Below are positions 51,922 to 60,512 of a DNA stretch of 64,000 bases, in pieces. Every line of letters begins with the position of its first letter. The stretch's first letter is position 1. Origin of the DNA: Paraflavitalea devenefica. GTDB lineage: Bacteria > Bacteroidota > Bacteroidia > Chitinophagales > Chitinophagaceae. A program made the translations under genes and the position numbers. The stretch lies in the NCBI RefSeq assembly GCF_011759375.1, contig NZ_JAARML010000002.1, positions 1,550,001-1,614,000 on the forward strand. The letters are read 5' to 3'. The notes under the pieces were generated by a model that did not search any database, was not told the DNA's origin, and saw only the letters and a list, made by a program, of their open reading frames with translations.

Positions 51922-52770
51922 TTACAGCGCATCTTTCCCGATCACTGTCCAGTCATCATTGCCATGGCCTTTGGCTATCCACCTGTCCATTTCCGTGGCA
52001 ATGGCCGGCACAATGGCCAGTTTAGTGCCTCCCTGTGCGGCGGCATCGAGGAATAACTGGGTGTCTTTCCGGGCCATATTCAGCTCCCAGGAGGGCTTAT
52101 CATACGTGCCGGCGGTCATTCTCTTCAACCGGGCAGGCAGCATGGCTGCCGGGTTCCAGGAATCGAACAGGGCAGTAATATCACTGAGCGGCACATGCAG
52201 GGCTTTGGCCAGCGAAAGTGTATCGGCCAGGCCGGTAGTGAAAGTGACCAGGAACAGGTTACCGATGAGCTTTATACTGGCGGCCCGGCCTTCTTCTTCT
52301 CCGAAATGAAGCACCTTACCTGTCATGGCCGCCAATACAGGTTCCAGTTTACTGATGACCGACTGGTCGCCTGATACCAATATAGAACCGGTGCCTTCCA
52401 GGGCATTGATGGGGCCCATGAATACAGGAGCATGTAAATAGGTAAATCCTTTTTTCTTCCAGGCGGCCGTTCTTTGTATGGCGCCGGCTGCGGAAGTGGT
52501 GGTATGGTCTATAATAACAGCACCCGGTTGAAAACCTGCACTGGCTTTCTCCAGCACTTCATCTACCGAGGCATCGTCTTTCAGTGTGAGGTGGATGATG
52601 TCTGCTCCCCTTACTGCATCAGCCACATCGGCAAATGCTTTGGCGCCTTCGGCTTCCAGGGCAGTGGCTTTAGCAGTTGTCCTGTTCCAAACCTGTACCT
52701 GTATGCCTTTCTTTATCATTGCCCGTACAAAATTGGCCCCCAACAGGCCCATGCCTAAGAATGCTCTCAT
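51922..52770 (-). CDS. NAD(P)-dependent 3-hydroxyisobutyrate dehydrogenase-family reductase
   Basis: 282 aa. Rossmann loop FLGMGLLGANFVRAM (GxGxxG), the cofactor discriminator WNRTTAKATALE (an R after N suggests NADP preference), the IIDHTTTSAAGA substrate loop and the catalytic lysine in AASIKLIGNLFLVT. It belongs with HIBADH/glyoxylate-succinic-semialdehyde reductases; substrate not assignable. The start MRAFLGM is slightly shorter than the family's MKIAFLGMG. Confidence 0.88.
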   Translation of the reverse strand: MRAFLGMGLLGANFVRAMIKKGIQVQVWNRTTAKATALEAEGAKAFADVADAVRGADIIHLTLKDDASVDEVLEKASAGFQPGAVIIDHTTTSAAGAIQRTAAWKKKGFTYLHAPVFMGPINALEGTGSILVSGDQSVISKLEPVLAAMTGKVLHFGEEEGRAASIKLIGNLFLVTFTTGLADTLSLAKALHVPLSDITALFDSWNPAAMLPARLKRMTAGTYDKPSWELNMARKDTQLFLDAAAQGGTKLAIVPAIATEMDRWIAKGHGNDDWTVIGKDAL

Positions 52771-53182
52771 TGTTTTATTTTTTATAAAGATAGGCGACCT
52801 TTGCCATACCAGCTATTGACGCTTTTGTATGATTTATGCCACTTTTTACAGATAGGCATGGTTGTTTGCCATAAATCCTATAGTTTTGCGACACCTTATC
52901 GTTTTCCATTTTTCTCCACTGATTAGCAGCACTGATTTCCTGAATATTTCCCTTCCTTTTTTGCTCTGATAATAGTGATAGCTACCCTTTTTTCGCGGGC
53001 AGCATGGTTTTTTATGCACAGAGGAGTCGTGTTACTCAAAACTTCACGGGATTCTTTTTCCAATTAGCTGTACCATTTGATCGCATGCCCATCAGGGAAT
53101 GGACCATTGCATGCGATAAGTTGCCGTATTCGTAGGGGATATGGTAACACCAGGTATCATTTATCATCAATACATATTAAGC
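52771..53182. other. 412-bp intergenic region with nested dyad
   Basis: No gene. A perfect 9-bp inverted repeat ATCGCATGC (53080-53088) / GCATGCGAT (53109-53117) encloses CCAT-CAGGGA-ATGG (53089-53102). It lies 66 bp upstream of the next ATG, placed like an operator or RNA hairpin. Confidence 0.5.
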
Positions 53183-53869
53183 ATGAAAAAAAATCTGATG
53201 TTCCTTGCATTATTGTGCCTGTTAACTGCTATCCATGTCAATGCCCAGGTAGGCATTGGTACTACTACACCCAATGCCAGTTCGGCTTTGGAAATCGTAT
53301 CTACTACCAAAGGTGTTTTAATTCCCAGGATGACAAGCGCCCAGCGAACAGGCATCGCTACGCCGGCTGAGGGATTAATGGTATACCAGACCAATGCGCC
53401 TGTTGGTTTGTGGATGTATATTTCAAGCGCCTGGATAAAGCTCTCCACAACCAGTGATCTCTTAGGCGCTTCTTCAGGGTATGCGGGTAATACCACCGGC
53501 GCCGTGATACCTGTTTTGTTGACAGGTACTGATGTGGCCCTGCCCAGCGCACAGAACCTGGGTGCAGATATTTCCGTCAACGGCGCCAATACCAATTTTA
53601 CAGTAGCTAATGCCGGGCGTTATAGAATAGGTTATAATGTCAACATAACTGCTGCCTTGTTGGTAAGTTCCCGGATATTGATCAACGGAACACCCAATAC
53701 CTCACTGACCATTCAACCCGTTGCCGGAACTACCTGGCAGCATGCTGAGGCGATCGTAACGCTAAGCGCAGGTGATGTCATTACCCTGCAATTATTTGGG
53801 CTCATAGGGGCTGCTACGCTTTTAGGTGGCAGCCAGGGCGCAGGATTGATTATTCAAAGAGTTGAATAG
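53183..53869 (+). CDS. Secreted protein with TNF/BclA-C-like domain
   Basis: 228 aa from MKKNLMFLALLCLLT (53183). Signal peptide, then VGIGTTTPNASSALEIVSTT, the common Bacteroidota tail-fibre-like N-terminal motif. KGVLIPRMTSAQR and GLMVYQTNAPVGLWMYISSA follow, then a beta-sandwich of the TNF/C1q-like fold (FTVANAGRYRIGYNVNITAA and AEAIVTLSAGDVITLQLFG). Probably a trimeric surface protein. 43 bp upstream of a type A sorting-domain protein. Confidence 0.75.
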   Translation: MKKNLMFLALLCLLTAIHVNAQVGIGTTTPNASSALEIVSTTKGVLIPRMTSAQRTGIATPAEGLMVYQTNAPVGLWMYISSAWIKLSTTSDLLGASSGYAGNTTGAVIPVLLTGTDVALPSAQNLGADISVNGANTNFTVANAGRYRIGYNVNITAALLVSSRILINGTPNTSLTIQPVAGTTWQHAEAIVTLSAGDVITLQLFGLIGAATLLGGSQGAGLIIQRVE

Positions 53870-53912
53870 CAGGTAACGCAGCAGTATATTATTCACTTCA
53901 AAATTTAAAACT

Positions 53913-54875
53913 ATGCGATACCTGGTATCTTTTGTGGGCAGCCTGTTGGTTGTACTGACGGGATCGGGGCAGTTTCATGTAGGGCCCGGCGAAAGCCTGT
54001 TCCTGCAAAATGGGGTTACTTTTACTGCAGACAGCCTGGTGCTGATACCCGGCGCCGATATTACCATTAGCAACAATACGCTTACGCGCAGCACTACGCC
54101 GATTCCCGGAACTACGCCGGGCACTAATAGCATTACGAGGGTATATTCCTGGACAGCGCCTGTTACCTATACAGGTGAGGCAGGCATTTTCTACGATGAT
54201 GCAGAGTTAAGCGGCAATACCGAGAACATATTGCAGATAGCTTACCGCAATGGCACTGCCTGGACAACTACTGCTACCAGTTCCATTAATACAACGACTA
54301 ACTATGTGAGCTACCTGGCTGGTAGCTTGCCGTTTAATGGCCTTACGGCCACCACCGCCGGCGTGCTGCTGCCCATTACTTATACTGGTTTTTCGGCCGC
54401 TGTTAAAGAACAGTATGTATTGTTGAACTGGCAGATGGGTGAAACAGATGGATTAACCGGCTTTGACATTGAGTACAGTAACGATGGGCGTAGCTGGACT
54501 ACTGCCGGTACTATAATGGCTCCTGGCGGAAAGACTGATTTTAGCTTCCGCCACCCGGATATGGATTTCTCCACCCGGTTTTACCGTATTGCCATGCTGG
54601 AAGACAATGGCCGGCGATTGTATACACGTATGATAACCGTTCGTAACAACAATGCTGGTTCCCGGGTACGTATGGTGCGTAGCGGTAAAACAGTTATACT
54701 CTATTTTAGTGGACCAGCACCGGCTATGTTGGGGGTATATGATATGGAAGGCCGGTTGCTGATGTCCCGCAACGTTGTCCGGCAGCAATGTGAAATTACA
54801 GGACTGATCCCCGGCACCTATGTTATTTATTATGTAGCGGATGGACAGAAATTGTCCCGGAAGATTCAGTGGTGA
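53913..54875 (+). CDS. Surface protein with type IX type A sorting domain
   Basis: 320 aa. Signal peptide, beta-rich body (TFTADSLVLIPGADITISNN and GFDIEYSNDGRSWTTAGTIM, a fibronectin-like motif), and a C-terminal domain LGVYDMEGRLLMSRNVVRQQ then GTYVIYYVADGQKLSRKIQW. This pattern of G-x-Y...G-x-K-x3-K-I is the type A CTD for export and anchoring by the type IX system. Likely co-transcribed with the preceding secreted protein. Confidence 0.8.
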   Translation: MRYLVSFVGSLLVVLTGSGQFHVGPGESLFLQNGVTFTADSLVLIPGADITISNNTLTRSTTPIPGTTPGTNSITRVYSWTAPVTYTGEAGIFYDDAELSGNTENILQIAYRNGTAWTTTATSSINTTTNYVSYLAGSLPFNGLTATTAGVLLPITYTGFSAAVKEQYVLLNWQMGETDGLTGFDIEYSNDGRSWTTAGTIMAPGGKTDFSFRHPDMDFSTRFYRIAMLEDNGRRLYTRMITVRNNNAGSRVRMVRSGKTVILYFSGPAPAMLGVYDMEGRLLMSRNVVRQQCEITGLIPGTYVIYYVADGQKLSRKIQW

Positions 54876-54908
54876 TAAAAACGTGTTCGTGATAGCAACG
54901 ATCAATCA

Positions 54909-54940
54909 AAAAAGCGCCCTCGCATTGCGGGGGCGTTTTT
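54909..54940. terminator. Bidirectional intrinsic terminator
   Basis: AAAAAGCGCCC pairs with GGGGGCGTTTTT around TCGCATTGC, with A and T runs on both flanks, between the convergent sorting-domain protein and lipoprotein genes. Confidence 0.8.
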
Positions 54941-54958
54941 GATTATTCTCTATGGCTA

Positions 54959-55357
54959 TTATGGAAATTGATATGAGGTGATACCATGAATATAAGAAGT
55001 ACCTGAGAAGGTTTTGGTATCAACCGCCTTGTCATTCACCAGTATTTCAGTTTTGAGGGTTCCGCCAACTGCTGTGGTAACAGTTATCCCAAAAACTTCG
55101 TATCGATCAACGGTTACCTTGAACTTTTTGGAGTAGGGAAGCGATACGCCGTCTGCATTGGCGATGCCTCCTGTTTCATTGGTATAAAGAACATCAGCAG
55201 TGGTTAAGCCACTTGTGGTAGGCGTTATCCTATACTCCAGGGTCACTTCTTTTGGATAGGATGGTTTGTCATCTTTGTCTTTGCTACAGGCAGTCAACAG
55301 GGAAACGGACAACAATAAGGAAAGCAGCTTTACCGGGTGTTTTTTAAGGTTCATCAT
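54959..55357 (-). CDS. Small hypothetical lipoprotein
   Basis: 132 aa. Signal peptide with lipobox LLSVSLLTACSKDKDD. The mature part is beta-rich (VTLEYRITPTTSGLTTADVL and VFGITVTTAVGGTLKTEILV), with an MmpS-like or Ig-like pattern common in Bacteroidota; function unknown. Start may be the second Met (55354). Divergent from the TPR histidine kinase. Confidence 0.65.
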   Translation of the reverse strand: MMNLKKHPVKLLSLLLSVSLLTACSKDKDDKPSYPKEVTLEYRITPTTSGLTTADVLYTNETGGIANADGVSLPYSKKFKVTVDRYEVFGITVTTAVGGTLKTEILVNDKAVDTKTFSGTSYIHGITSYQFP

Positions 55358-55562
55358 TTATGTTTTGTTTTAAAATGTGCTATACGTCAGGCTGCGGTTA
55401 GGGGGGAGTCTTATTATCGGTTGTAGGATATATTTATGCAGGCAAAGGTATCTGGCAGTCACAGCCCGGACAATACTCCTAAACAAGGAATCTTTTCTAC
55501 TGGTTTTCCGGTATTCTCCTGATGGTAAAAGAAATATTCAACATTTGTTGTTTATTTGCCGG

Positions 55563-57554
55563 ATGATCCGCTATAGCTCCCTCGTATGTCTGTTGGTCCT
55601 GATCACCACCTGGTGTAAGGCCCAGTTACCATTGGATGAAAACCGGTATGCCGACAGCCTGCATACCGTATTACAGCAAGCCACTGCCGATAGTGTTAAG
55701 ACAAAGGCCAGTTATCTTTTATCTTATTACTGGGTATTCAGGGATCCTGCAAAATCACGGCAATACCTGGAGCAGGGGCGGCAATATGCCCGGCAACACC
55801 CTTTTCAAACAGCCGTCTCTTATTTTTATGAGGGTATTATTTTCTATGCTACCGGCGAGGTAGCCCAAAGTGAAGCTGCTTTCCTGAAAGCCGACAGCCT
55901 GCTCAGCCAATTCGATACAAAAACAGCTTATACTTTCAGGTCGCAGTCCTGGCATAATTACGGCGTGCTGCAGCAGGCGAAAGGGGATGAAAAAACATTT
56001 GCTGATATTTTGATCAATAAAGCCATCCCCTTGGCCAAGATAGCGGACGATAGTGCGAACCTGGGCAAGAATTATCATGACCTGGCGCTTACTTTTAAAA
56101 ATACGGCGCAGTATGAGAAAGCTTCCACCTGGTGCCTGATGGCGATCGGTATCTTTAAAAAATTACCCGCTACTACCAACCTGGCCACTGCCTATATCAC
56201 GGCCGCAGAAAACTATGTATTGTGGGAAAAATATCCGCCGGCCAAGGCCATGCTCGACAGCGCCGGCGCCTTACTGGCCCCTCATCCGGGCTCATCGCTC
56301 CTGGTAGATTATTATGCGGCCGAAAGCATTTATTTTAACGCCATCCACCAATACCAACAGGCATTGGTCAGTACCGGTAAAGGCATTGAGCAGGCCAAAC
56401 AACGAAACAGGCGCTATGAAGAACAACGGCTGTTATTGCAGCAATTCTATGCCTTGTTTGGCCAAAAGGATTACAGGCAGGCAAAGCCTGTATTGAACTA
56501 CCTGTTGGAACAGCCGGAAATGATGTCACAGATCATCAACCGGCTACAGCTTTATAAAGGAATGGCTGAAACGAATGCGGGACTGGGGGATATGCGATCG
56601 GCCTATGAATGGAGCGACCGGTATAGTAAGCTCAGCGATAGTGTGCATGAGAGCCAGTTGAAAAACGATATCCAGGCCCTGGAGATCAGGTTCAATAATG
56701 CAGAAAACCAAAAGAAGATAGCTGTGCTCAAAGCAGAAAAGGAGAAAGCGGTACTGTCGGCCAAAAATACCCGGTTGCTCAACTGGTTTTTGGTGTCTGC
56801 CACGGCGTTATTGCTGGTGGTTGCCTGCCTGGCTTTATTGTATTACAGGAATAACAAAAAGTTATCTGAGCAGAAGGACCTGAACCATCAGCAGCAGCTT
56901 AAGGAAATAGAGCAGCAGCAGCAAATACAATTCAGCCAGGCTATGCTGCAGGGAGAAGAACGGGAGCGCAGGCGCGTGGCCGGCGACCTGCACGATGGGC
57001 TGGGGGGCATGCTGGCCGGTGTAAAGCTCAATTTAACGGGGCTCACGGCGCCCGCTGTAGCACAAGAGGCAGACCTGAATAAGGTGATCGGCCAGCTTGA
57101 TCAGTCAATCAGTGAACTGCGCCGTATCGCCCGCAATATGATGCCCGAAGCATTGCTTAAGTTCGGACTGGAAACGGCCCTGAAAGATCTATGTGAGTCT
57201 ATGATGGCCGAAAACATCCGCATCAGCTTTCAGTCATTGGGCATTGAGAAGAACATTCCCCAGCAAAAGCAGGTAACTGTTTATCGTATTGTGCAGGAGT
57301 TGCTCACGAATGCGATACGCCATGCCGGCGCCTCAGACATTTTATTGCAGTGCAGCCAGCATGATGATATTTTCTTTGTAACGCTGGAAGATAACGGGAA
57401 AGGGTTCGATACGAAGCTGGTGTCCCAGGCAAAAGGAATGGGACTGGGTAATGTAAAAAGCAGGGTGGACTACCTGAAGGGGAAAATGGACATCGTATCG
57501 GCCATTAATGAAGGTACCACGATAAATCTTGAATTAAATGTTGCAGGACAATAG
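55563..57554 (+). CDS. TPR-domain sensor histidine kinase (NarX/HisKA_3 type)
   Basis: 663 aa from MIRYSSLVCLLVLI (55563). Signal peptide, about seven TPRs (residues 25-400, e.g. AYEWSDRYSKLSDSVHESQL), a coiled coil and a membrane helix (LVSATALLLVVACLALLYY). A HisKA_3 domain carries RERRRVAGDLHDGLGGMLAG (phospho-acceptor His) and a HATPase with ELLTNAIRHAGASD. This is the common Bacteroidota periplasmic-TPR kinase class, paired with NarL-type regulators. It overlaps the regulator gene by 17 bp. Confidence 0.92.
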   Translation: MIRYSSLVCLLVLITTWCKAQLPLDENRYADSLHTVLQQATADSVKTKASYLLSYYWVFRDPAKSRQYLEQGRQYARQHPFQTAVSYFYEGIIFYATGEVAQSEAAFLKADSLLSQFDTKTAYTFRSQSWHNYGVLQQAKGDEKTFADILINKAIPLAKIADDSANLGKNYHDLALTFKNTAQYEKASTWCLMAIGIFKKLPATTNLATAYITAAENYVLWEKYPPAKAMLDSAGALLAPHPGSSLLVDYYAAESIYFNAIHQYQQALVSTGKGIEQAKQRNRRYEEQRLLLQQFYALFGQKDYRQAKPVLNYLLEQPEMMSQIINRLQLYKGMAETNAGLGDMRSAYEWSDRYSKLSDSVHESQLKNDIQALEIRFNNAENQKKIAVLKAEKEKAVLSAKNTRLLNWFLVSATALLLVVACLALLYYRNNKKLSEQKDLNHQQQLKEIEQQQQIQFSQAMLQGEERERRRVAGDLHDGLGGMLAGVKLNLTGLTAPAVAQEADLNKVIGQLDQSISELRRIARNMMPEALLKFGLETALKDLCESMMAENIRISFQSLGIEKNIPQQKQVTVYRIVQELLTNAIRHAGASDILLQCSQHDDIFFVTLEDNGKGFDTKLVSQAKGMGLGNVKSRVDYLKGKMDIVSAINEGTTINLELNVAGQ

Positions 57555-58176
57555 TATCACATTGGCCATTGTAGATGACCATCCGGTAGTGATGGAAGGC
57601 GTACAGAAGCTGCTGGAGAGTAAAAAGCATATACAGGTTGCCGGCTGCTTTACAACAGGCGCCGATTTCATGGCATTCATAAAGAGCAACAAAGTTGATA
57701 TTGTGCTGCTGGATATATCCCTCCCGGATGTCAGTGGGATAGACTTATGTAAAGATATCAAGGCCCTATCGCCTGCCACTTGTGTGCTGGTATTGAGTAA
57801 CCACAGTGAACGAAGCATTATTATGCAAATGCTGCAAAACGGGGCCAGTGGTTATTTGCTGAAGAATGCTTCTGCTGCTGAGCTTACCAACAGTATCAAC
57901 GAAGCGCTGGAGGGGCAGATCACTTTCAGCAGAGAAGTAAAGGAGATCATTGCCCGGCCTTCGGCCAGCGCATTAAGAGGTATTCCCCAACTGACCAGGA
58001 GGGAAAAAGAAATACTGCACCTTATTTCTGAAGGTGTCACTACTGCAGGTATAGCTGTACAACTTTCCTTAAGCCCGCTTACCATAGAAACCCACCGCAG
58101 GAACCTGCTGCAGAAGTTTGATGTAAAGAATGTAGCTGCCCTGATCAAGATCGCAGTACAGCAGGGATTGGTTTAA
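57538..58176 (+). CDS. NarL/FixJ-family response regulator
   Basis: 212 aa. Receiver: LAIVDDHPVVMEGVQKLLES, the phospho-acceptor in IVLLDISLPDVSGIDL, LSNHS and LLKNASA. LuxR-type helix-turn-helix: LTRREKEILHLISEGVTTAG and LSLSPLTIETHRRNLLQKF. Starts inside the last codons of the kinase gene (ATG at 57538), ensuring coupled expression, and forms a phosphorelay with it. Its stop overlaps a possible convergent microprotein gene. Confidence 0.93.
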   Translation: MLQDNSITLAIVDDHPVVMEGVQKLLESKKHIQVAGCFTTGADFMAFIKSNKVDIVLLDISLPDVSGIDLCKDIKALSPATCVLVLSNHSERSIIMQMLQNGASGYLLKNASAAELTNSINEALEGQITFSREVKEIIARPSASALRGIPQLTRREKEILHLISEGVTTAGIAVQLSLSPLTIETHRRNLLQKFDVKNVAALIKIAVQQGLV

Positions 58177-58307
58177 CGTCTTCCGTACGGGTTTCTCCGG
58201 AGAAGCGAGGTCCTTCTCTTTAGTACCGCTATTACCAGCAGCAACATGCCAATGTGGGCTCCCATGGGAATGTTGAGCAGGAACCGCACACTGATCAGGA
58301 ATTTCAT
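58173..58307 (-). CDS. Putative 44-aa membrane microprotein
   Basis: MKFLISVRFLLNIPMGAHIG then MLLLVIAVLKRRTSLLRRNP and YGRR, read in the gap. One or two hydrophobic segments and a strongly basic tail. It lies 13 bp after the DUF2269-like gene on the same strand, and its stop overlaps the end of the response regulator on the other strand. Only frame length and composition support it. Confidence 0.4.
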   Translation of the reverse strand: MKFLISVRFLLNIPMGAHIGMLLLVIAVLKRRTSLLRRNPYGRR

Positions 58308-58320
58308 GGCTATGTGTTTG

Positions 58321-58791
58321 TCAGTTGAATTTAAAGGCACTCAGGAAAAAGATAATGAACAGCAGCGTGAGTTGTGTAAGGTGGAAGAGGTTCATGTTCT
58401 TCCTGATCTGTTCCAGCGACTGTTGATCGGCGGGCTGTGGAGCGTCGGCCATTAACAGCCGGTTGAGCCTGGCCCCCTGCCTCCGGCCAAACAGTACGGC
58501 ATTCAGGATCACCAGCACGACCAGCACTATTTTGATCCTGAACCACAGCATGGCCCCAAAAACAGTATGGAAAACTGCCATCATGCCTACTCCCGACAAG
58601 AGGATGAGCCCGGTACCAACACCAATCAGGATGGGCAGCCGGTCCAGCATCTTCCTTGCCAGTATACCCTCCTGCGGGTCCCTTGCATAAAAAGCCCAGA
58701 ATTTCCTGGTAAGGATGAAATCAACAACAGTAGTACCCGCCAGCAATGTAATGCCGATAATGTGCAACCATAAGGACGCATTGAAAAGCAT
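58321..58791 (-). CDS. DUF2269-like four-helix membrane protein
   Basis: 156 aa with four hydrophobic helices. N-terminal LFNASLWLHIIGITLLAGTT (His in helix 1) and RLPILIGVGTGLILLSGVGM, IKIVLVVLVILNAVLFGRRQ resemble the DUF2269/DUF2214 families. Function unknown; some relatives are linked to copper or respiratory genes. Divergence from the ECF sigma gene is absent: both are on the minus strand with a 56-bp gap. Confidence 0.7.
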   Translation of the reverse strand: MLFNASLWLHIIGITLLAGTTVVDFILTRKFWAFYARDPQEGILARKMLDRLPILIGVGTGLILLSGVGMMAVFHTVFGAMLWFRIKIVLVVLVILNAVLFGRRQGARLNRLLMADAPQPADQQSLEQIRKNMNLFHLTQLTLLFIIFFLSAFKFN

Positions 58792-58847
58792 AATCTTTCT
58801 TTTTCCCCTAAGACAAACGAGCCTGCTTTTTTGTGACAGGGCCGTGG

Positions 58848-59744
58848 TTATTTCCTAAACTGTTTCAACTTATCGGGATTGGTCTGGATATAAATATTCC
58901 TGATCTGTTCACCATCCGTTTCCACGGAGAAAAGACTGATGGGGGTGTCGCCCAGGTAAGAAACAAAGGAGGGCATCCCATTGGCGATAATGACTTCCTG
59001 GCGGAAACCGGGCTGCTCGTATAATTTGGACATGGCGCTCATGATCAGCCTGCATACATTTTCCCTTCCATGAATAGGTTTATAGGCAGCGGTAAGCCGT
59101 TGCTCTTTAACCTGGATAAACTTGCCGGCCCCATCTGCAAACAATACGATGTCTTCTTTCAGCAGCTCGATGAGGTCTTCCAGGTTGCCTTCTGAAGTAG
59201 CCTGCAGCAGTTTATTGAGCATTTTTTCATGCACCCGCAGGTCTACTTCAAAGCGATGGGTATCCTTGCCAAGGTTGCCTTTTGCCCGTTTGAAGATCTG
59301 CCGGCAGTTATCCTCTGTTTTATCAAATATGCCGGCCAGCTCATAATAGTCATAGGCAAATATTTCCTTTAAGAGGAAGATGGCCCTTTCCTGCGGGGTT
59401 AATTTTTCCAGTAAGACCATGACGCCTATTGACAGGGCATGGTAGGTTTCTATTCGGGCCTGGTCGCGGGAGCTGTCATAATTTACCAATGGTTCGGGCA
59501 GCCATACCCCGATGTACTCCTCGCGTTTTACGCGGGCGCTGTTGAGGTAGTTGATACAGGTATTGGTAACGATCTTTACCAGGTAAGCCTTGGCATGCCT
59601 CACCGTGCCTTCAGGCGTTTCCATCCATTTCAGGAAAGCTTCCTGTACAATGTCTTCGGCCGTGTCAACGCTGCCAAGCATATTGTAGGCTATTGAAAAG
59701 AGAAGGCCTTTGTATTCAATAAACAGTTCTGCTCTATTGTCCAT
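58848..59744 (-). CDS. ECF41-type RNA polymerase sigma factor (SigJ-like)
   Basis: 298 aa. Sigma-2 (LFSIAYNMLGSVDTAEDIVQ, EAFLKW) and sigma-4 (LTPQERAIFLLKEIFAYDYY, ELAGIFDKTEDNCRQIFKRA) are followed by a SnoaL-like C-terminal extension (about 190-298) with the IHGRENVCRLI and NPDKLKQF motifs that define ECF41. In that group the extension acts as a built-in regulator in place of an anti-sigma factor. Target promoters unknown; the neighbouring DUF2269 gene may be one. Confidence 0.9.
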   Translation of the reverse strand: MDNRAELFIEYKGLLFSIAYNMLGSVDTAEDIVQEAFLKWMETPEGTVRHAKAYLVKIVTNTCINYLNSARVKREEYIGVWLPEPLVNYDSSRDQARIETYHALSIGVMVLLEKLTPQERAIFLLKEIFAYDYYELAGIFDKTEDNCRQIFKRAKGNLGKDTHRFEVDLRVHEKMLNKLLQATSEGNLEDLIELLKEDIVLFADGAGKFIQVKEQRLTAAYKPIHGRENVCRLIMSAMSKLYEQPGFRQEVIIANGMPSFVSYLGDTPISLFSVETDGEQIRNIYIQTNPDKLKQFRK

Positions 59745-59836
59745 GCGATAATAAATGTAAGATAATTTGTATTGATGCCCTGCAGGGCATTCCTATAGCA
59801 TGGGACAATTCACCCGGCTGGTTTGTGACAAGTGGC

Positions 59837-60511
59837 CTATAATATTTTCAGGTTCATTTTGTAGTGCTCGCCCACGGGTATGACGTTTTTGCCGATGGTT
59901 ACGGAATCTTTACTGATCATGTTAATATGCCGGGTGTTGACCACATACGACCGGTGGGCCCTTTTGAACCCGTCTTCGGGAAGCAACAGCAATAATGATT
60001 TCATCGTGAGATGGGTAATATGCGTGCCGGTAGTAGTAACCACCTTAATATAGTCTTTCATGGATTGGGCAAAAAGTATGTCGGCATGATATACTTTCAG
60101 CAGACTGCCATTGACTTTAAGGTACAGGTAGTTCTTTTCCGGTTCCGGTGCAGGGGAGGGTTGCTGGTGCAAAAAGCGGGCAATGCCTTTCCTGAACCGT
60201 TCATAGGTGATGGGCTTCAGCAGGTAATCAACCGCCTGCAGTTCATAGCTCAACAGGGCAAACTCGGAATAGGCAGTAGTGAAAATAAAGGCAGGCGGGT
60301 TTTTAAGTGATTGTATGAACTGCGTGCCATTGACCAGGGGCATTTTGATATCCAGGAACAGAAGGTCAATAGGCTGCTGATGCAAAACTGCGAATGCTTC
60401 GGCTGCATAAAAGCATTTGGCGGTCAGCACCAGGCCCTCGGTTTGGCTGATGTGCTTTTCCAGTACCTGTTGCGCCAGCGGCTCATCATCAACGATCATG
60501 CATCTTATCAT
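59837..60511 (-). CDS. LytTR-family response regulator
   Basis: 224 aa. Receiver: MIVDDEPLAQQVLEKHISQT, the phospho-acceptor in DLLFLDIKMPLVNGTQF, FTTAYSEFA and YLLKPITYERF. C-terminal LytTR domain with LYLKVNGSLLKVYHADILFA, AQSMKDYIKVVTTTG and FKRAHRSYVVNTRHI. LytTR domains bind paired direct repeats spaced by two helical turns; such a pair is at 61665-61697. Downstream of its kinase by 1 bp. Confidence 0.93.
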   Translation of the reverse strand: MIRCMIVDDEPLAQQVLEKHISQTEGLVLTAKCFYAAEAFAVLHQQPIDLLFLDIKMPLVNGTQFIQSLKNPPAFIFTTAYSEFALLSYELQAVDYLLKPITYERFRKGIARFLHQQPSPAPEPEKNYLYLKVNGSLLKVYHADILFAQSMKDYIKVVTTTGTHITHLTMKSLLLLLPEDGFKRAHRSYVVNTRHINMISKDSVTIGKNVIPVGEHYKMNLKIL

Positions 60512-60512
60512 A

